In this document: in pieces, positions 24,063 through 33,535 of the stretch
Position numbering within the stretch: position 1 is the first letter of the stretch
How the letters are laid out: each line of letters starts with the position of its first letter
Assembly (NCBI GenBank): GCA_964019155.1
Contig: OZ025244.1
Coordinates: 22,253,376 to 22,317,375, forward strand
DNA from: Osedax fenrisi
Taxonomy: Eukaryota; Annelida; Polychaeta; Sabellida; Siboglinidae
Length of the DNA: 64,000 nucleotides
Reading direction: 5' to 3'
Notes under the pieces: model-generated
Seen by the model: the letters and a program-made list of their open reading frames with translations, nothing else
What the model was told of the DNA's origin: nothing
The model's database searches: none
Made by a program: the position numbers and the translations under genes

Positions 24063-27000
24063 GTAGTATAAGCTAATACACATGCGCAAGCGGTATTGAT
24101 TACGTAGTACTAACGAACAGAAGGGCCCTGACTCCCTTCCGGTCACTCTACGGTACATGTTCCAAGAGTTAAACGAAGGTCGATTAGGATACTTGCCTTC
24201 GTGTCTCAACACCTCTTCTGTGTGCGAGTGCGCGAGAGTGTGTAGAGAGGGAGGTGCGATATATATCTATACGGTAAAGGGGAAATAATATCCGGAAATT
24301 ATTACTAGAAAGCGATTTTCTATAAAGTTTTAGCGAGATACCCCCTTACTTTACGGCAACTTGCCGGAAATATAGTAACTTTAGAGGTATCCCACTACAA
24401 CTTGCTAGAAATCGCTTTCTACCAGAATTTCCTGACATTCTTTCTGGAAATACTGATAGTGAGATACCCCCTTGAGTTAATAACCGTGTATGATGGAGGT
24501 TATGCTATTACGAGATAGTACGCGTTAGGGTGGCGTTATATCAAGGGTGGCGTTATATCATGGGTGGCGTTATATAGAGGTGATAAATTGACGCTTTAAT
24601 TTAACAATCGCATTTAATAAATGTCTATATATATAGTATATGTCTAGGATTTAGTATACTTAATTAATAGTTTATGGAATAACATGTTAGCGAATTATTA
24701 ATTATTTTTAAATATATATATATAAAAATATATCTAAAGATATATTTAAAGATATATCTATACATATATAAATAAAGTCATACACGCACCTACATGTATA
24801 ATTAAACAAACCGATAAGTTTAGGATCGCATACGTGAAGTTGGTGTTGAGGACCTAACTGTCCTCTGAACATTGGTCCATATTTATCATGTTCTTCGCCC
24901 TATATATATACGATATAAGTATATTATATTATAGTATTGAAATGTATATATACTAATATATATATTAGTAATAATAAAAGTATATTATAGTATGTTATTG
25001 AATAATTATAATTCATATTTATATAAATAATATATATTTGCATTGCTATAGCTATAGAGGTATACCGAGTTTAAATAATTACAAGTACTCATGTAATCAT
25101 GTATATGTGGCATCCCTGTAGCATACATATGCACCGATATCGTAGTACACATGTACTAATAATACACCATCATTATGCCATTATGCCATTATGTACATCG
25201 ATGATTAATTAATTGGTACATGTGTACCGGCTAATATGCTATTTCTATTAATAACTAATCTATACTTATAATGTGTGCGTGTATGTCTACGTATAACCAT
25301 TATATACTACACGGGGTAACTACTAGTTACTAACTACTAACTACTAGTAGTATGTATTAATGTAGACTTATTACATAATAACTAGTGCTGTTTTATCAAT
25401 TCGCTTTTTTACGTTGTATATTATTGTTATACAACAAGTTAATTAATATACTTTCTATTTTCACTATTAGTACTTTTTATATTATTGAAGGACGAATATA
25501 TATTACCGATAGAAATGATATATTTACTAAGTCTAGTACATTACAATAGTAATACTATTATTTATATAATGAGTATACTATTATGATAACTAATACATTA
25601 TCATTATATCTATATTTAGATATAATTCTTTATATAATATAAACTTTGACATTATTAATAAGTATTCACTTTGAAGATTTATTTGATATTCTATTATATA
25701 TATATATGCCGAAATCGAATTAATTATATTATGTCATATGAATGAATGAATGAAATCAGTTTATAGACATACGACATACTATGTATATCATACGTCTATG
25801 GAGGATCAGTGAAAGCCTAGGCTTTATTTGGTCGATACCTCCAATATGTTCATGTACAGATTACAATATTAGTAAAAGTAATAATATAATAATATGTATG
25901 TCATCATATTGTTAGGCTATTAATAGAATAATATAATATTTAGATGAGTACATCAACAGACTAGTTGTAGTAACCCAAGTATCAATTATCATATCACATG
26001 TCATATACCTGGCATATATGTTATATTATAATTAGTATGTCCTAGTGTATATATCCATATATGGACCTAGGAATGTCACCAATTCGATTACGTTGTGTTA
26101 CATATAAGATATTAGATTACATAACAAGAAAGTCAAGTAGAAATAAATATGTAGGTATTCACATTTAACGAACATGTATTATAAATATAGATATTATTAT
26201 TCACCTTATTAGATATAATTATAAAAAGGAAGCTAATATATATACACATTATTATAATAATGTGTATATATAAAATACATTTTCATTTGAGTATTACATA
26301 TTATATTACTATTAAAATAAATTAATTACAAAATAACGGTAATGGATATATTCGAATAAAACTTTGACTTCGTGAGCTGTTCGATAATATCGGCCACAGT
26401 TTACCACGCATGCGCGTTTTCATTTGAGTATTACATATTACATATTATATTACTATTAAAATAAATTAATTACAAAATAACGGTAATGGATATATTCGAA
26501 TAAAACTTTGACTTCGTGAGCTGTTCGATAATATCGGCCACAGTTTACCACGCATGCGCGTTTTCATTTGAGTATTACATATTACATATTATATTACTAT
26601 TAAAATAAATTAATTACAAAATAACGGTAATGGATATATTCGAATAAAACTTTGACTTCGTGAGCTGTTCGATAATATCGGCCACAGTTTACCACGCATG
26701 CGCGAGATTATGTTGTTTTTCTATAGATCATGTATCGATTGATGTGTATTTTAAATTCCTTTCAATAACGCATCGTACAAGAATGTGTTATATTGGACAT
26801 TTATTTCGAAATCGTGATTATATTGAAAATAATATCTCTATATATATATATATATATTTATATAATAAAATATTAAATTAGTTATACTAATTAATACATT
26901 TAACGCTATAACATCATGTATAATACTTAAATAGCAAATCGTACAACCGCGTACATACCCCTAAAGTTGATACGGTGATTAAGTGCTTGCATCTGAATAA

Positions 27001-28998
27001 TTCCCCTTTTTATTATTATTTTTTTATTATATCATTTGTTAATTTTATATCTTAACCATATGTAACATGGCATTTATAAATCATTATATATATATACGTT
27101 TATATTCGTTATTTAAATAACGAATATAAACGTATATATATATAATGATTTATAAATGCCATGTTACATATGGTTAAGATATAAAATTAATTAATAATTA
27201 TTATTATTATTATTATTGTTTTATGTCATTTCGTTTGTTTTAAACAATAAACTATATCTAGCTATCTATCTATCTATCTATCTATATGTAGCTTACATAA
27301 CATAGCTACATTATGTACCCTGTGTATCACGTATTACAATCAGGTGGTGTGTTTTCACAATTCATAATTGTGGTATACTTTGGTGGTATACCTACTTATG
27401 AATCATAAGTTATGATGTATTGTGTGAAATGATAAAAAAGGTGCATTGTTAACATGACGCTAGACATATGTGTACATATGCACATGTCCGGTGTAGGTAT
27501 ACCGGTATACATGTCGCACGCTACGAGTTATTTTATACATGATGTTGATGATGGATTCGGCTGCTACACATGATTCATCAACATTTTATTATTGAGAATA
27601 CCCAAAAAACATTTGTTTTGGTTTATGTCAATATTTGCTGTGCGAGGGCATGTTCACTTTATTAAAAAGTTAAAATGGGAATAGATAGGAAAATTCAAAA
27701 AAAAAACAAATATGTATATTTTTCACATTTATAATTAAGATATAATCATACAAATTTCAGAATATGTGTAATGTGTATAGTTCCTATGAATGATATCAAA
27801 TTTATAAAAAAAATAATTTTATTTCTAGGATTTTTTTTCAAATTATAGGATTTTCCAGAATTTGTGTTGACCTCTCATAATTTTGTACACAATCGTTATA
27901 TTTGATAAATTTATATTATATATAATAAAACAACAATTAATTAATCACTATATATTACAATTTGGCAGAAAAAATAATAACTACCCTGGTATTTCTTTAA
28001 TTTTGTTTAAAATAATCAAAAAATTACCATTTTTTCTGTGGATTGGTACCTTTACAAATTTTAAGATTTTTTTTTCTACCTCATCTCAAGATGTTATATT
28101 TTAACGTACAAATATTATACATTTAAAAAAATAGCTCTTTATAATTTTAATAAATAGTCAAAGTGGCCTAATTTTTAGAAAATTTGTATATATATAAAAT
28201 TTATTTTATTGTTTAAATTAATTATCTAATAACTAATATTGTAATTAGGGATACAATAGATAATATTTACTATATATTAATGTTATCTATTAGAAAAATA
28301 TAGTATTTAAAAAAAGTACTCATTATTATATATATATACCCATTACAATAAAATACAAATAAAATGTACAGAATTCAAATAAATTTCCTTAAGGATATTT
28401 GATTGTAAAAATATACAATACAATTACATAGGAATAAACATTTCGAGATTTATTTTTTTTTAATAATTTTTTTTTTTAAAACCTCCGTCGCATCACCAAT
28501 AATGAACTAAAATGTATATGGTTTAATAAAATAATATCATGAGCATCATATCTATAGAATATGAAGCAGTATGATCTGTAAAATAAAATAACTATTAACG
28601 CACGCATACAGTATAGTGATCGTCATATAAAACTTACTTCAATTATGTAAGAATTCATATAATTAAATTATTTACTTATATATATATTATATAGTGTTTT
28701 ATAATTTGTGTCGAGTCTTATTTCAAATATTCGGCTTGTTTAGAAAATCACCTGTAGGAACTCGATGTTATCAATGTTTAATCGACAATTACAGACTCGA
28801 CATTTAATTAAAAGTTCTCGAGATTTGGACTTGAAAACTCGAATTTTTACAACCATAATATATTACTATAATATATTATATATGTATATATATTTAGCGG
28901 CTTCGAATGGACATTAGAGCCATATGTTAATAAGTCACAACTTCATCTAAGTTCCTGGATGGGATGAAAGGACTCCACCAATATAAAGTAATAATATA

Positions 28999-29044
<46 letters not shown>

Positions 29045-29283
29045 AATGTATACACAGCGTCACGAACCAATGCTTCGTGCAGACGGCCTTTATTCTCAGG
29101 TTTCAGATACAATAGGAAGTTGCCCAGGAACGGAAGTGACCTAGGTCCAGGTAGATCGGCCAAAGTTTTCTGTGTCCGAAGAACATTAGCAGTCAATGCC
29201 TGTCTTATTAAAGGCATAGCGAATACACGAATGCCTCTACGCCGATCTGGAGATACGCTTTTATAGTCGAGAGGCGGGTTCAT
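15144..29283 (-). CDS. mitochondrial-clan cytochrome P450, complete, 10 coding exons
   Basis: Joining ten exons (29283-29056, 24899-24812, 24217-24115, 23576-23377, 19567-19367, 18997-18801, 18276-18101, 17094-17016, 15994-15794, 15260-15144) gives 1590 nt, or 529 residues plus TAA, a normal P450 length. Every junction has GT/AG and the phases agree. Visible motifs are the proline hinge LPGPR (44-48), C-helix W145-x3-R149, I-helix AGVDT (335-339), ExxR E395-R398, the FNPDRW segment (447-452) and the haem loop FGLGARSCLG with Cys475 as thiolate ligand. The KR pair after the loop, the EGKYP..RPSF segment and the VLFEQRMGCL segment are typical of the mitochondrial clan (CYP10/11/24/27/44/302-type). 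The family hydroxylates steroid, vitamin D or other lipophilic substrates using adrenodoxin in mitochondria; the substrate here is unknown. The start is the first Met after an in-frame TAA at 29335-29337; Met23 begins a basic, more presequence-like stretch and is an alternative. No stop or frameshift is seen, so it is probably functional. Confidence 0.93.
15794..15994 (-). CDS. P450 exon 9 (residues 425-491, haem loop)
   Basis: The acceptor is TTTGCAG| and the donor CAG|GTTAGT. It encodes the K-prime region, FNPDRW (447-452) and PFGLGARSCLGKRIANME. Cys475 is the haem ligand. The K478-R479 pair and the following helix match the basic surface that mitochondrial P450s present to adrenodoxin (family knowledge). 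Confidence 0.95.
16105..16175. repeat. (TA)n followed by (GT)n, in P450 intron 8
   Basis: About 56 bases of TA followed by a GTGTGTGTGTGTG run. Confidence 0.92.
17016..17094 (-). CDS. P450 exon 8 (residues 399-424)
   Basis: A 79-nt exon. The acceptor is TTATAG|, completing the Arg codon AGA, and the donor is |GTTAGT in phase 0. It encodes LYPVVTMNVRILQDELTIDG, the RLYP segment after the K-helix and the following beta strand (the family usually has RLYPVxxxxxR). Found only by homology and phase. Confidence 0.9.
18101..18276 (-). CDS. P450 exon 7 (residues 340-398, K-helix)
   Basis: The acceptor is ACAATAG| and the donor AG|GTAACT (phase 2). It continues the I-helix (VANSLNFVLFLLAENP), the J-helix and the K-helix LPYLECVIKESLR. 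The ExxR motif is E395-R398, with Arg398 split across the intron. The exon is only weakly visible by ORF length. Confidence 0.92.
18641..18731. repeat. double (TA)n tract in P450 intron 6
   Basis: Two TA runs separated only by CGAAC at about 18693-18697. They lie 70 bases from the exon 6 donor. Confidence 0.92.
18801..18997 (-). CDS. P450 exon 6 (residues 274-339, I-helix)
   Basis: The acceptor is CCTCCAG| and the donor ACG|GTTAGT (phase 0). It encodes the G-H region and the I-helix ending in TELFIAGVDT. D338-T339 are the acid/alcohol pair that relays protons to haem-bound oxygen in P450s. Thr339 is the last codon before the intron. Confidence 0.93.
19367..19567 (-). CDS. P450 exon 5 (residues 207-273)
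   Basis: The acceptor is CATACAG| and the donor G|GTATGT. The split codon makes Gly207. It encodes IGTVLFEQRMGCL, the E-helix hallmark of the mitochondrial clan, then helices F and G ending in a TRFWLRHKRAWDSIFDIG stretch that lies near the substrate-access region in the family. Confidence 0.92.
19689..19798. mobile_element. partial MITE with TTAAAGGGGGGTTCACA end, P450 intron 4
   Basis: TTAAAGGGGGGGTTCACACC and ATTTTCATCGG match the ends of the element at 38619-39028. The word TTAAAGGGGGGTTCC recurs in direct orientation at 19784-19798, so the copy is rearranged or incomplete. Confidence 0.55.
20440..20466 (+). mobile_element. minimal LINE 3'-tail remnant
   Basis: GGTAAGGTAAGGTA at 20453-20466 is the same tail that ends the LINE at 7206-7719. 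Almost nothing of the body remains, so this is probably an extremely 5'-truncated insertion. It lies in P450 intron 4. Confidence 0.4.
20781..20880. repeat. 10-bp tandem array with phased CG, P450 intron 4
   Basis: Ten consecutive 10-bp units of the form (A/G)CCGAGTAAT, for example ACCGAGTACT, GCCGATAAAT and ACCGCTAATT. Only a CG core and a TA step are constant. The exact 10-bp period places CG dinucleotides on one face of the helix. Confidence 0.9.
21416..21535. repeat. 44-bp tandem array, about 2.7 units, P450 intron 4
   Basis: Units starting at 21416, 21460 and 21504 share GTTAAAGGGGGCGTGGTATC. Each contains GGGGGCGTGG, resembling a GC/CACC box. Confidence 0.9.
23377..23576 (-). CDS. P450 exon 4 (residues 141-206)
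   Basis: The acceptor is CTCTCTAG| and the donor G|GTTAGC (phase 1). It begins SGETWKKSR: the C-helix W145 and R149 contact a haem propionate in P450s. It ends NETYKWSME, matching the YKW(S/A)LE element of mitochondrial P450s just before the (I/G)(G/S)xVLFE segment in exon 5. Confidence 0.92.
23759..23802. repeat. (TA)n microsatellite, P450 intron 3 flank
   Basis: Uninterrupted TA run of about 44 bases between exons 3 and 4. Confidence 0.92.
24020..24061. repeat. (TA)n microsatellite next to P450 exon 3
   Basis: TA run about 55 bases inside intron 3 from the exon 3 donor. It accounts for the IYIYIY tail of the open frame beyond the exon. Confidence 0.92.
24115..24217 (-). CDS. P450 exon 3 (residues 106-140)
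   Basis: The acceptor is CACACAG| and the donor |GTTAGT. It encodes EEVLRHEGKYPNRPSF, the B-helix segment highly characteristic of mitochondrial-clan P450s (EGKYP..RPSF), followed by a loop leading to the C-helix. The donor GTTAGT gives phase 2, matching exon 4; continuing to the next possible GT would break the frame. Confidence 0.9.
24281..24473. mobile_element. MITE related to 13327-13542, P450 intron 2
   Basis: Same order of words as the 13327 copy: CGGAAATTATTACTAGAAAG, CGGCAACTTGCCGGAAATA, TAGTAACTTTAGAGG and GGAAATACTGATAGTG. More diverged, especially at the left end. Confidence 0.7.
24528..24576. repeat. 17-bp tandem repeat, three units, P450 intron 2
   Basis: GGGTGGCGTTATATCA(A/T) starts at 24528, 24545 and 24562. 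Short and almost perfect. Confidence 0.9.
24812..24899 (-). CDS. P450 exon 2 (residues 77-105)
   Basis: The acceptor is TATATAG| and the donor G|GTTTGT (phase 1). It encodes EEHDKYGPMFRGQLG, the KYGP(I/M)(F/Y)R segment at the start of the P450 fold, then the CDPKLI strand. Too short to be found as an isolated ORF; identified from P450 homology between exons 1 and 3. Confidence 0.9.
26281..26704. repeat. 137/144-bp tandem repeat, three units, P450 intron 1
   Basis: Units begin with TTTCATTTGAGTATTACAT near 26281, 26418 and 26562. They are nearly identical; units 2 and 3 have an extra 7-bp ACATATT. Each ends in ACCACGCATGCGCG, close to an NRF1-type palindrome (TGCGCATGCGC). Homogeneity implies recent duplication or gene conversion. 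Confidence 0.95.
27039..27190. repeat. perfect 152-bp palindrome, P450 intron 1
   Basis: Arms 27039-27114 and 27115-27190 are exact reverse complements with no spacer (centre CGTTATTT|AAATAACG). Arms carry TAACCATATGTAACATGG. Flanked by TTATTATT-type runs on both sides. Could be a fold-back MITE or a recent inverted duplication. Confidence 0.95.
28896..28981 (+). mobile_element. SINE 3' fragment, P450 intron 1
   Basis: Matches the 3' body of the SINE at 14301-14575 (AGC.GCTTC, GGACATTAGAGCCATA, CTGGATGGGATGAAAGGA) and lacks the tRNA-like head. Antisense to the P450 transcript. It ends 75 bases from the exon 1 donor. Confidence 0.85.
29003..29042. repeat. (TA)n next to the P450 exon 1 donor
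   Basis: About 40 bases of TA only 14 bases inside intron 1, between the donor and the SINE fragment. Confidence 0.92.
29056..29283 (-). CDS. P450 exon 1 (residues 1-76)
   Basis: It carries the N-terminus, with no long hydrophobic anchor but many Arg and Lys, as expected for mitochondrial import rather than an ER signal-anchor. The proline hinge LPGPR lies at residues 44-48, followed by LPFLGN. The donor is GCT|GTGTAT, a weak site chosen because exon 2 must enter in phase 0. Reading on into the intron gives a (TA)n-coded IYIY run, so the exon must end here. The donor position is the least certain of the set. Confidence 0.85.
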
Positions 29284-29535
29284 TCGGTGCGCGAATGTAA
29301 TGTGGGCGTCGCTTAAGTCGGTAGGGGTGGCTAATTACGCTGTGTTACAGCACGCGTCATTCGTATCAGCCATTGATGATTTCGTCGACATTACATTATC
29401 ACCGATGTAGATAAAAGTGATGTATTTTTAAGTAACTTTAGTTATTTAATAGTAACCACTATACTGATATAGCTTTAGCTTATGACTCGTTCGAGCCGTT
29501 CACTACTCGGGTCCGGCTCGAAAAACTCGGCTCGT
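29284..29535 (-). promoter_or_regulatory. putative 5' region of the P450 gene
   Basis: The 250 bases upstream of the start Met are richer in G+C and CpG than almost all surrounding DNA. An in-frame TAA at 29335-29337 bounds the reading frame. Two GAGCCG/CGGCTCG blocks in inverted relation lie at about 29490-29525; similar wording occurs in the hAT-like MITE at 2577, so they may be transposon residue rather than promoter. No TATA box or start site can be fixed by eye. Confidence 0.3.
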
Positions 29536-29975
29536 TTTAGATCACCAGTAATCACCTCGGCTAATATATAACATCGATATAACTAACACTTCTTTACATA
29601 GCTGATATATATATATAGTATATATTATAATTTATAACAGACACATTTCATCGTGATAATAACTATAAATATATAAGTATGGCTGTGAGAGTTATTTATA
29701 GATTTATTAGAATCTAAATATAGATATATATCTATCTATTTATATGTATACATATCTTCTTTGATTAGAATTATAGTTACTAGTGTATTCGGCTGGATAG
29801 ATATTCGATTAATAAGGTGATAAACTAACACATACTATTACACCTACATCACTATGAATAGGTTATACATACTCATACACAAATAATTACGTATATTTAT
29901 GCAATTGTCGGAAGTTAATGTAGCACATTAATAATATATGGGGAAGACTGTTACACTATAGCGAATATAATCTAT

Positions 29976-29980
<5 letters not shown>

Positions 29981-30016
<36 letters not shown>
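29981..30016. repeat. (TA)n microsatellite
   Basis: About 36 bases of uninterrupted TA in the intergenic region upstream of the P450 gene. Confidence 0.9.
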
Positions 30017-30019
<3 letters not shown>

Positions 30020-30315
30020 GGATTAGTCATAATCTATATAAGGTAATGATTACAAATGTAATGGTGAACGTTGATTGGTTGAACTTTGAAGATGGATGTT
30101 AACATAAATTGGAATTTTTTTAATATAAAAATCATAAACGAATTATGCTTTATAAATAAATACAATATTTATTTAAAATGTTCATAAAAGACAAATTTAA
30201 TCATTATATATTTACAATTAATATATCATTATGTACTTTTATTTTATTAACCGATCTTTTTTATATGTAATCTACATATGGTTTGTGATAATACACGTAA
30301 GCACGCATGCGTGTA

Positions 30316-31274
30316 GGGGAAAGTCTCCGATTACCGACCCCCTCCGATAACCGACCCCGCTTGTATCTTAGTAACTATAAGATATATCCAAAAATTATAT
30401 ATACATGAACTTTTAGCAATTTAATGATAAATATGAATAAGTATTTTGTTTTAATAAATATTCAATCCTACAATTGTTATTTGATAAAATGTAATATTCT
30501 GTTTTTAATTTTTAAATATTTGAATGATAACTTTTTTTAAATCATTATAAATACTTTATTAATTAAAAGAAAACTTAATACTGCGCATAATATTGTAGAT
30601 CAATAAAATGTTTATAAATATTATAAAAATAATTAAATTTGAATAATTATTAACCAAAATATCTTAATTATAGCAATCCATATGATTTTCCTATTACCGA
30701 CCCCCTAAATTACCCTAATACCGACCCCATGTGATTTATAATATCCAATAAAATAGATCAGTAGTTTACTTAAATATATGTCATAAGTTGTTTGTGTATC
30801 ATTGATATAGATTAAGGATTCATGATTCCATTCGATTATATACATACTGATTAATAACTAAATATTAAATAATAATATACACTATTTTAATATAATTACT
30901 ATATAGTTTAAATTTAAATTTAATATTACTATTAAAACATAAATTCAATACAAAATAAATTGCGTGAATTTTATAATTAATTATATTTATGTATATCTAC
31001 TATTTGTATTTGATATTATAATACTACAATTAGTTATACCACGATTATTTGTGGGGGTCGGTAATGGATGAAGGGGGTCGGTATTAGGAACATGTATCCG
31101 ATTACCGACCCATCTGTTTATTCTTGTAAATATAATTATATCAAAAATTTAAAATAGCCACATTATTCATTGCCATAATATTACCCTAATTACAAAATTT
31201 CAAATAAATATATTTAATATTGAATAAGTTATTACAAATAATCATTTAGAGGTCGGTAATCGGAGACTTTCCCC
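30316..31274. mobile_element. 959-bp TA-flanked MITE, GATTACCGACC family, complete
   Basis: Begins GGGGAAAGTCTCCGATTACC and ends with its inverse. TA lies immediately outside both ends (30314-30315 and 31275-31276). The motif (A/C)TACCGACCCC recurs subterminally several times in both orientations. No transposase ORF. Copies at 63598 (start only) and 11422 (inverted part) confirm the boundaries. It shares only the outer GGGGAAAGT with the GAATACGG family. Confidence 0.9.
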
Positions 31275-32170
31275 TATACATACTTATAAGTTAAAGAGGG
31301 CAATATTTCCTACTACGATATTTCCCGAATCCGTTTATTGATTAAGTTAACTTACAAGTATACAATTGTACCGTTACGATATCGAGTATTGCCAGAAAGT
31401 ACAACATTACATATGAAAGTCGCTTCATTTGTAGAATGTTGTCGACGACACATTTAAACCTACCTAAATAAATAATACTATGAATATGTGTATGCGCATC
31501 GGAACAGCACAGTACTACCGTTAACGGTAACTAATTAGTAGCTATCCATGTTACACGTCTAGATTATAAGTAGGCACCGACATAACTAACATGTTACAAA
31601 TATGAATGCTATAATTAACGTATACGTTATCTATAGATAGGTATTATCAACGATTTTCAGAAGCACATATATAACACTCCCTATATATGCAATGTAAATT
31701 ATAAATACTACTTGCTGGTGTTAGTAGTATATATATACTATAGTATATCTACTATATAACTCTACTATATATAGTATCTAATCATTTACATATATTTATG
31801 TTCGGTGCGGTTTGCATAAAGCAATGTTTTCATTTATCTATTAAATTACATGCAATATAAATTAGCTTTTACTCACCACATAGATATTTATAGAATTTTA
31901 AACCTATATATACTATTTCTTTATTATATATTAAGATAAGATACATTTTAGTATTGTAATCATTATAAAAGAAAAATAATAAATGGACAAATAAAATAGT
32001 CAGAAGACTTCGATGAATTTGACTTTAATAATGCCATATGCATAATATATTATATAACAATTGTATTTTTTAAAGATATTTAAACATTTTTTTAAAATAA
32101 TAATATTAGCCATCACATCGAACAAGTGACCACTATAAGTAATTATGAGAATCAACAAATGAAGGAAGCC

Positions 32171-32213
32171 TCAGGGTTGCCCATGCCCCATATGGGTTGA
32201 CCAGACCCTGAGT
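32171..32213. repeat. short fold-back CTCAGGGTTG...ACCCTGAG
   Basis: A 43-base inverted repeat with CCCAT/ATGGG in the inner stem. It is much more G+C-rich than its surroundings and lies in the extra segment of the diverged TIR copy. Confidence 0.75.
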
Positions 32214-32352
32214 ATTTCAAACTATTTATTGTTAGCATTTCAAACATGCATATGTATCTTAGAAATGAATACTTAGTTTTCATCATATAAATAATATTTT
32301 AAACCATTATTTTATATTTCACAAGTGTATAATTTAATATGAATTTACACTA

Positions 32353-32815
32353 CACTGTTACAAATTAGGGAACAGCGAATACCCTTTTTAGGGTGTAAGT
32401 ATACTTATAGTGTCCCCATAGCCGTACCATAATTATGGTAAAATTTGAATATACAGTACCCAAAAAATGATCAAACTGTACCCTAAAGAATGTTAGCTGG
32501 TTGTACCCTAATTATATGATATCGTGTGTACACGGTATAACCTATTGAAATTGTATGATATGTACCATAATTGAATTACATGATACGGAAATATAATAAT
32601 CACGTACCCTAATATTTAGCATAGATGTACCCTAATACATATATAGAGTGTACTCTAGTACATTTAACAGTCAGGCACCCTAATATTTAACATATATACC
32701 CTAATAAATATATATTGTTTACTAACCCTATTTAGGGTACATGGTAAATTTGTGTGATATTTTAACGATATGTACTCTATAAATTGAATTCGCTGTACCC
32801 TAATTTTTAACAGTG
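32353..32815. mobile_element. 463-bp MITE with CACTGTTA ends and TA duplication
   Basis: Ends CACTGTTACAAATTAGGG and inverse CACTGTTAAAAATTAGGG, continuing to ACAGCGAAT. TA at 32351-32352 and 32816-32817. Homologous copies at 6665 and 40097 lack it at this position, so the empty site is known. About ten internal copies of (G/A)TACCCTAAT or close variants in the same orientation. No ORF. Confidence 0.85.
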
Positions 32816-33044
32816 TATAAATAACACATAGTTCCTCAAATTAAACCTATATAGGTAACGCTATATGTGTTTTGTATGAAAAATAGAATAACGCGATTTC
32901 GCATAAATGTTATATATTTCCTTATAAAATGTTGTGTTTTATACTGTAATTCATAATGGAAATAATTGGATTTTTTTTATATATTTTTATATATTATAAA
33001 TCTTTGGAATTATTATTCTATATATAAAATGTACTATATCTATT

Positions 33045-33535
33045 TGTTCTAATTATAGATTTATTTCACTGATTTCTCATAAATAAGACATACTAATTTT
33101 GTAAATTCAAATATTATTATATATGATTGTTAATTTGATTTAGGAAATATTCTTCAACTATAATATACTGATTGTTTTATTGTTTTATTGTTTTATTGTT
33201 TTTCTGAAATGCACTGATTTATTTTAATAATTATATAAATATTAATAACAATAAGAATTATTCAGCTTTATCGATATATTTAACTACAGAATTTGACTCA
33301 CTAATCTATAACATATTATTAAATACATAATATTATTATGGTATACGTAATCCGTTGCTATGTGCCTTAATATCAAGCTATTTAATAGGCATCGATATGT
33401 TTACTTTAATAAAAGTAAATATGAAATTCTTCCAAATAACTGTGGAGTTCAGTAATTGTATCTACTAGATACTATCTATTAACGTACCATATAGGTGAGA
33501 ATTAAAACTAGACGTATATATTATACATACATCCT
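33045..33535. repeat. dispersed repeat, inverted relative to 42286-42735
   Basis: Reverse complement of 42286-42735 over about 450 bases: TGTGGAGTTCAGTAATTG, TAGATACTATCTATTAACG, TCAAGCTATTTAATAGGC and more. A (GTTTTATT)4 run at about 33171-33205 is present only here. Non-coding. Confidence 0.85.

Larger units (their letters stand above)
31648..32934 (-). mobile_element. 7-bp-TSD TIR family, diverged copy with nested element
   Basis: Left end CAACGATTTTCAGAAGC...ATAACACTCCC and right part CGCGATTTCGCATAAATG...TTTCC correspond, inverted, to the ends of 6665-7119. Internal ATTACATGCAATATAAATTAGC and ACACATAGTTCC also match. It is longer than 455 bp because of the 463-bp element at 32353-32815 and a further unrelated segment. 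The 7-bp duplication is no longer clear. Confidence 0.75.

Noticed and set aside
26281..26704. CRISPR-like array
   Set aside because: Units are 137-144 bp and identical throughout with no unique spacers; it is a eukaryotic tandem repeat inside an intron.
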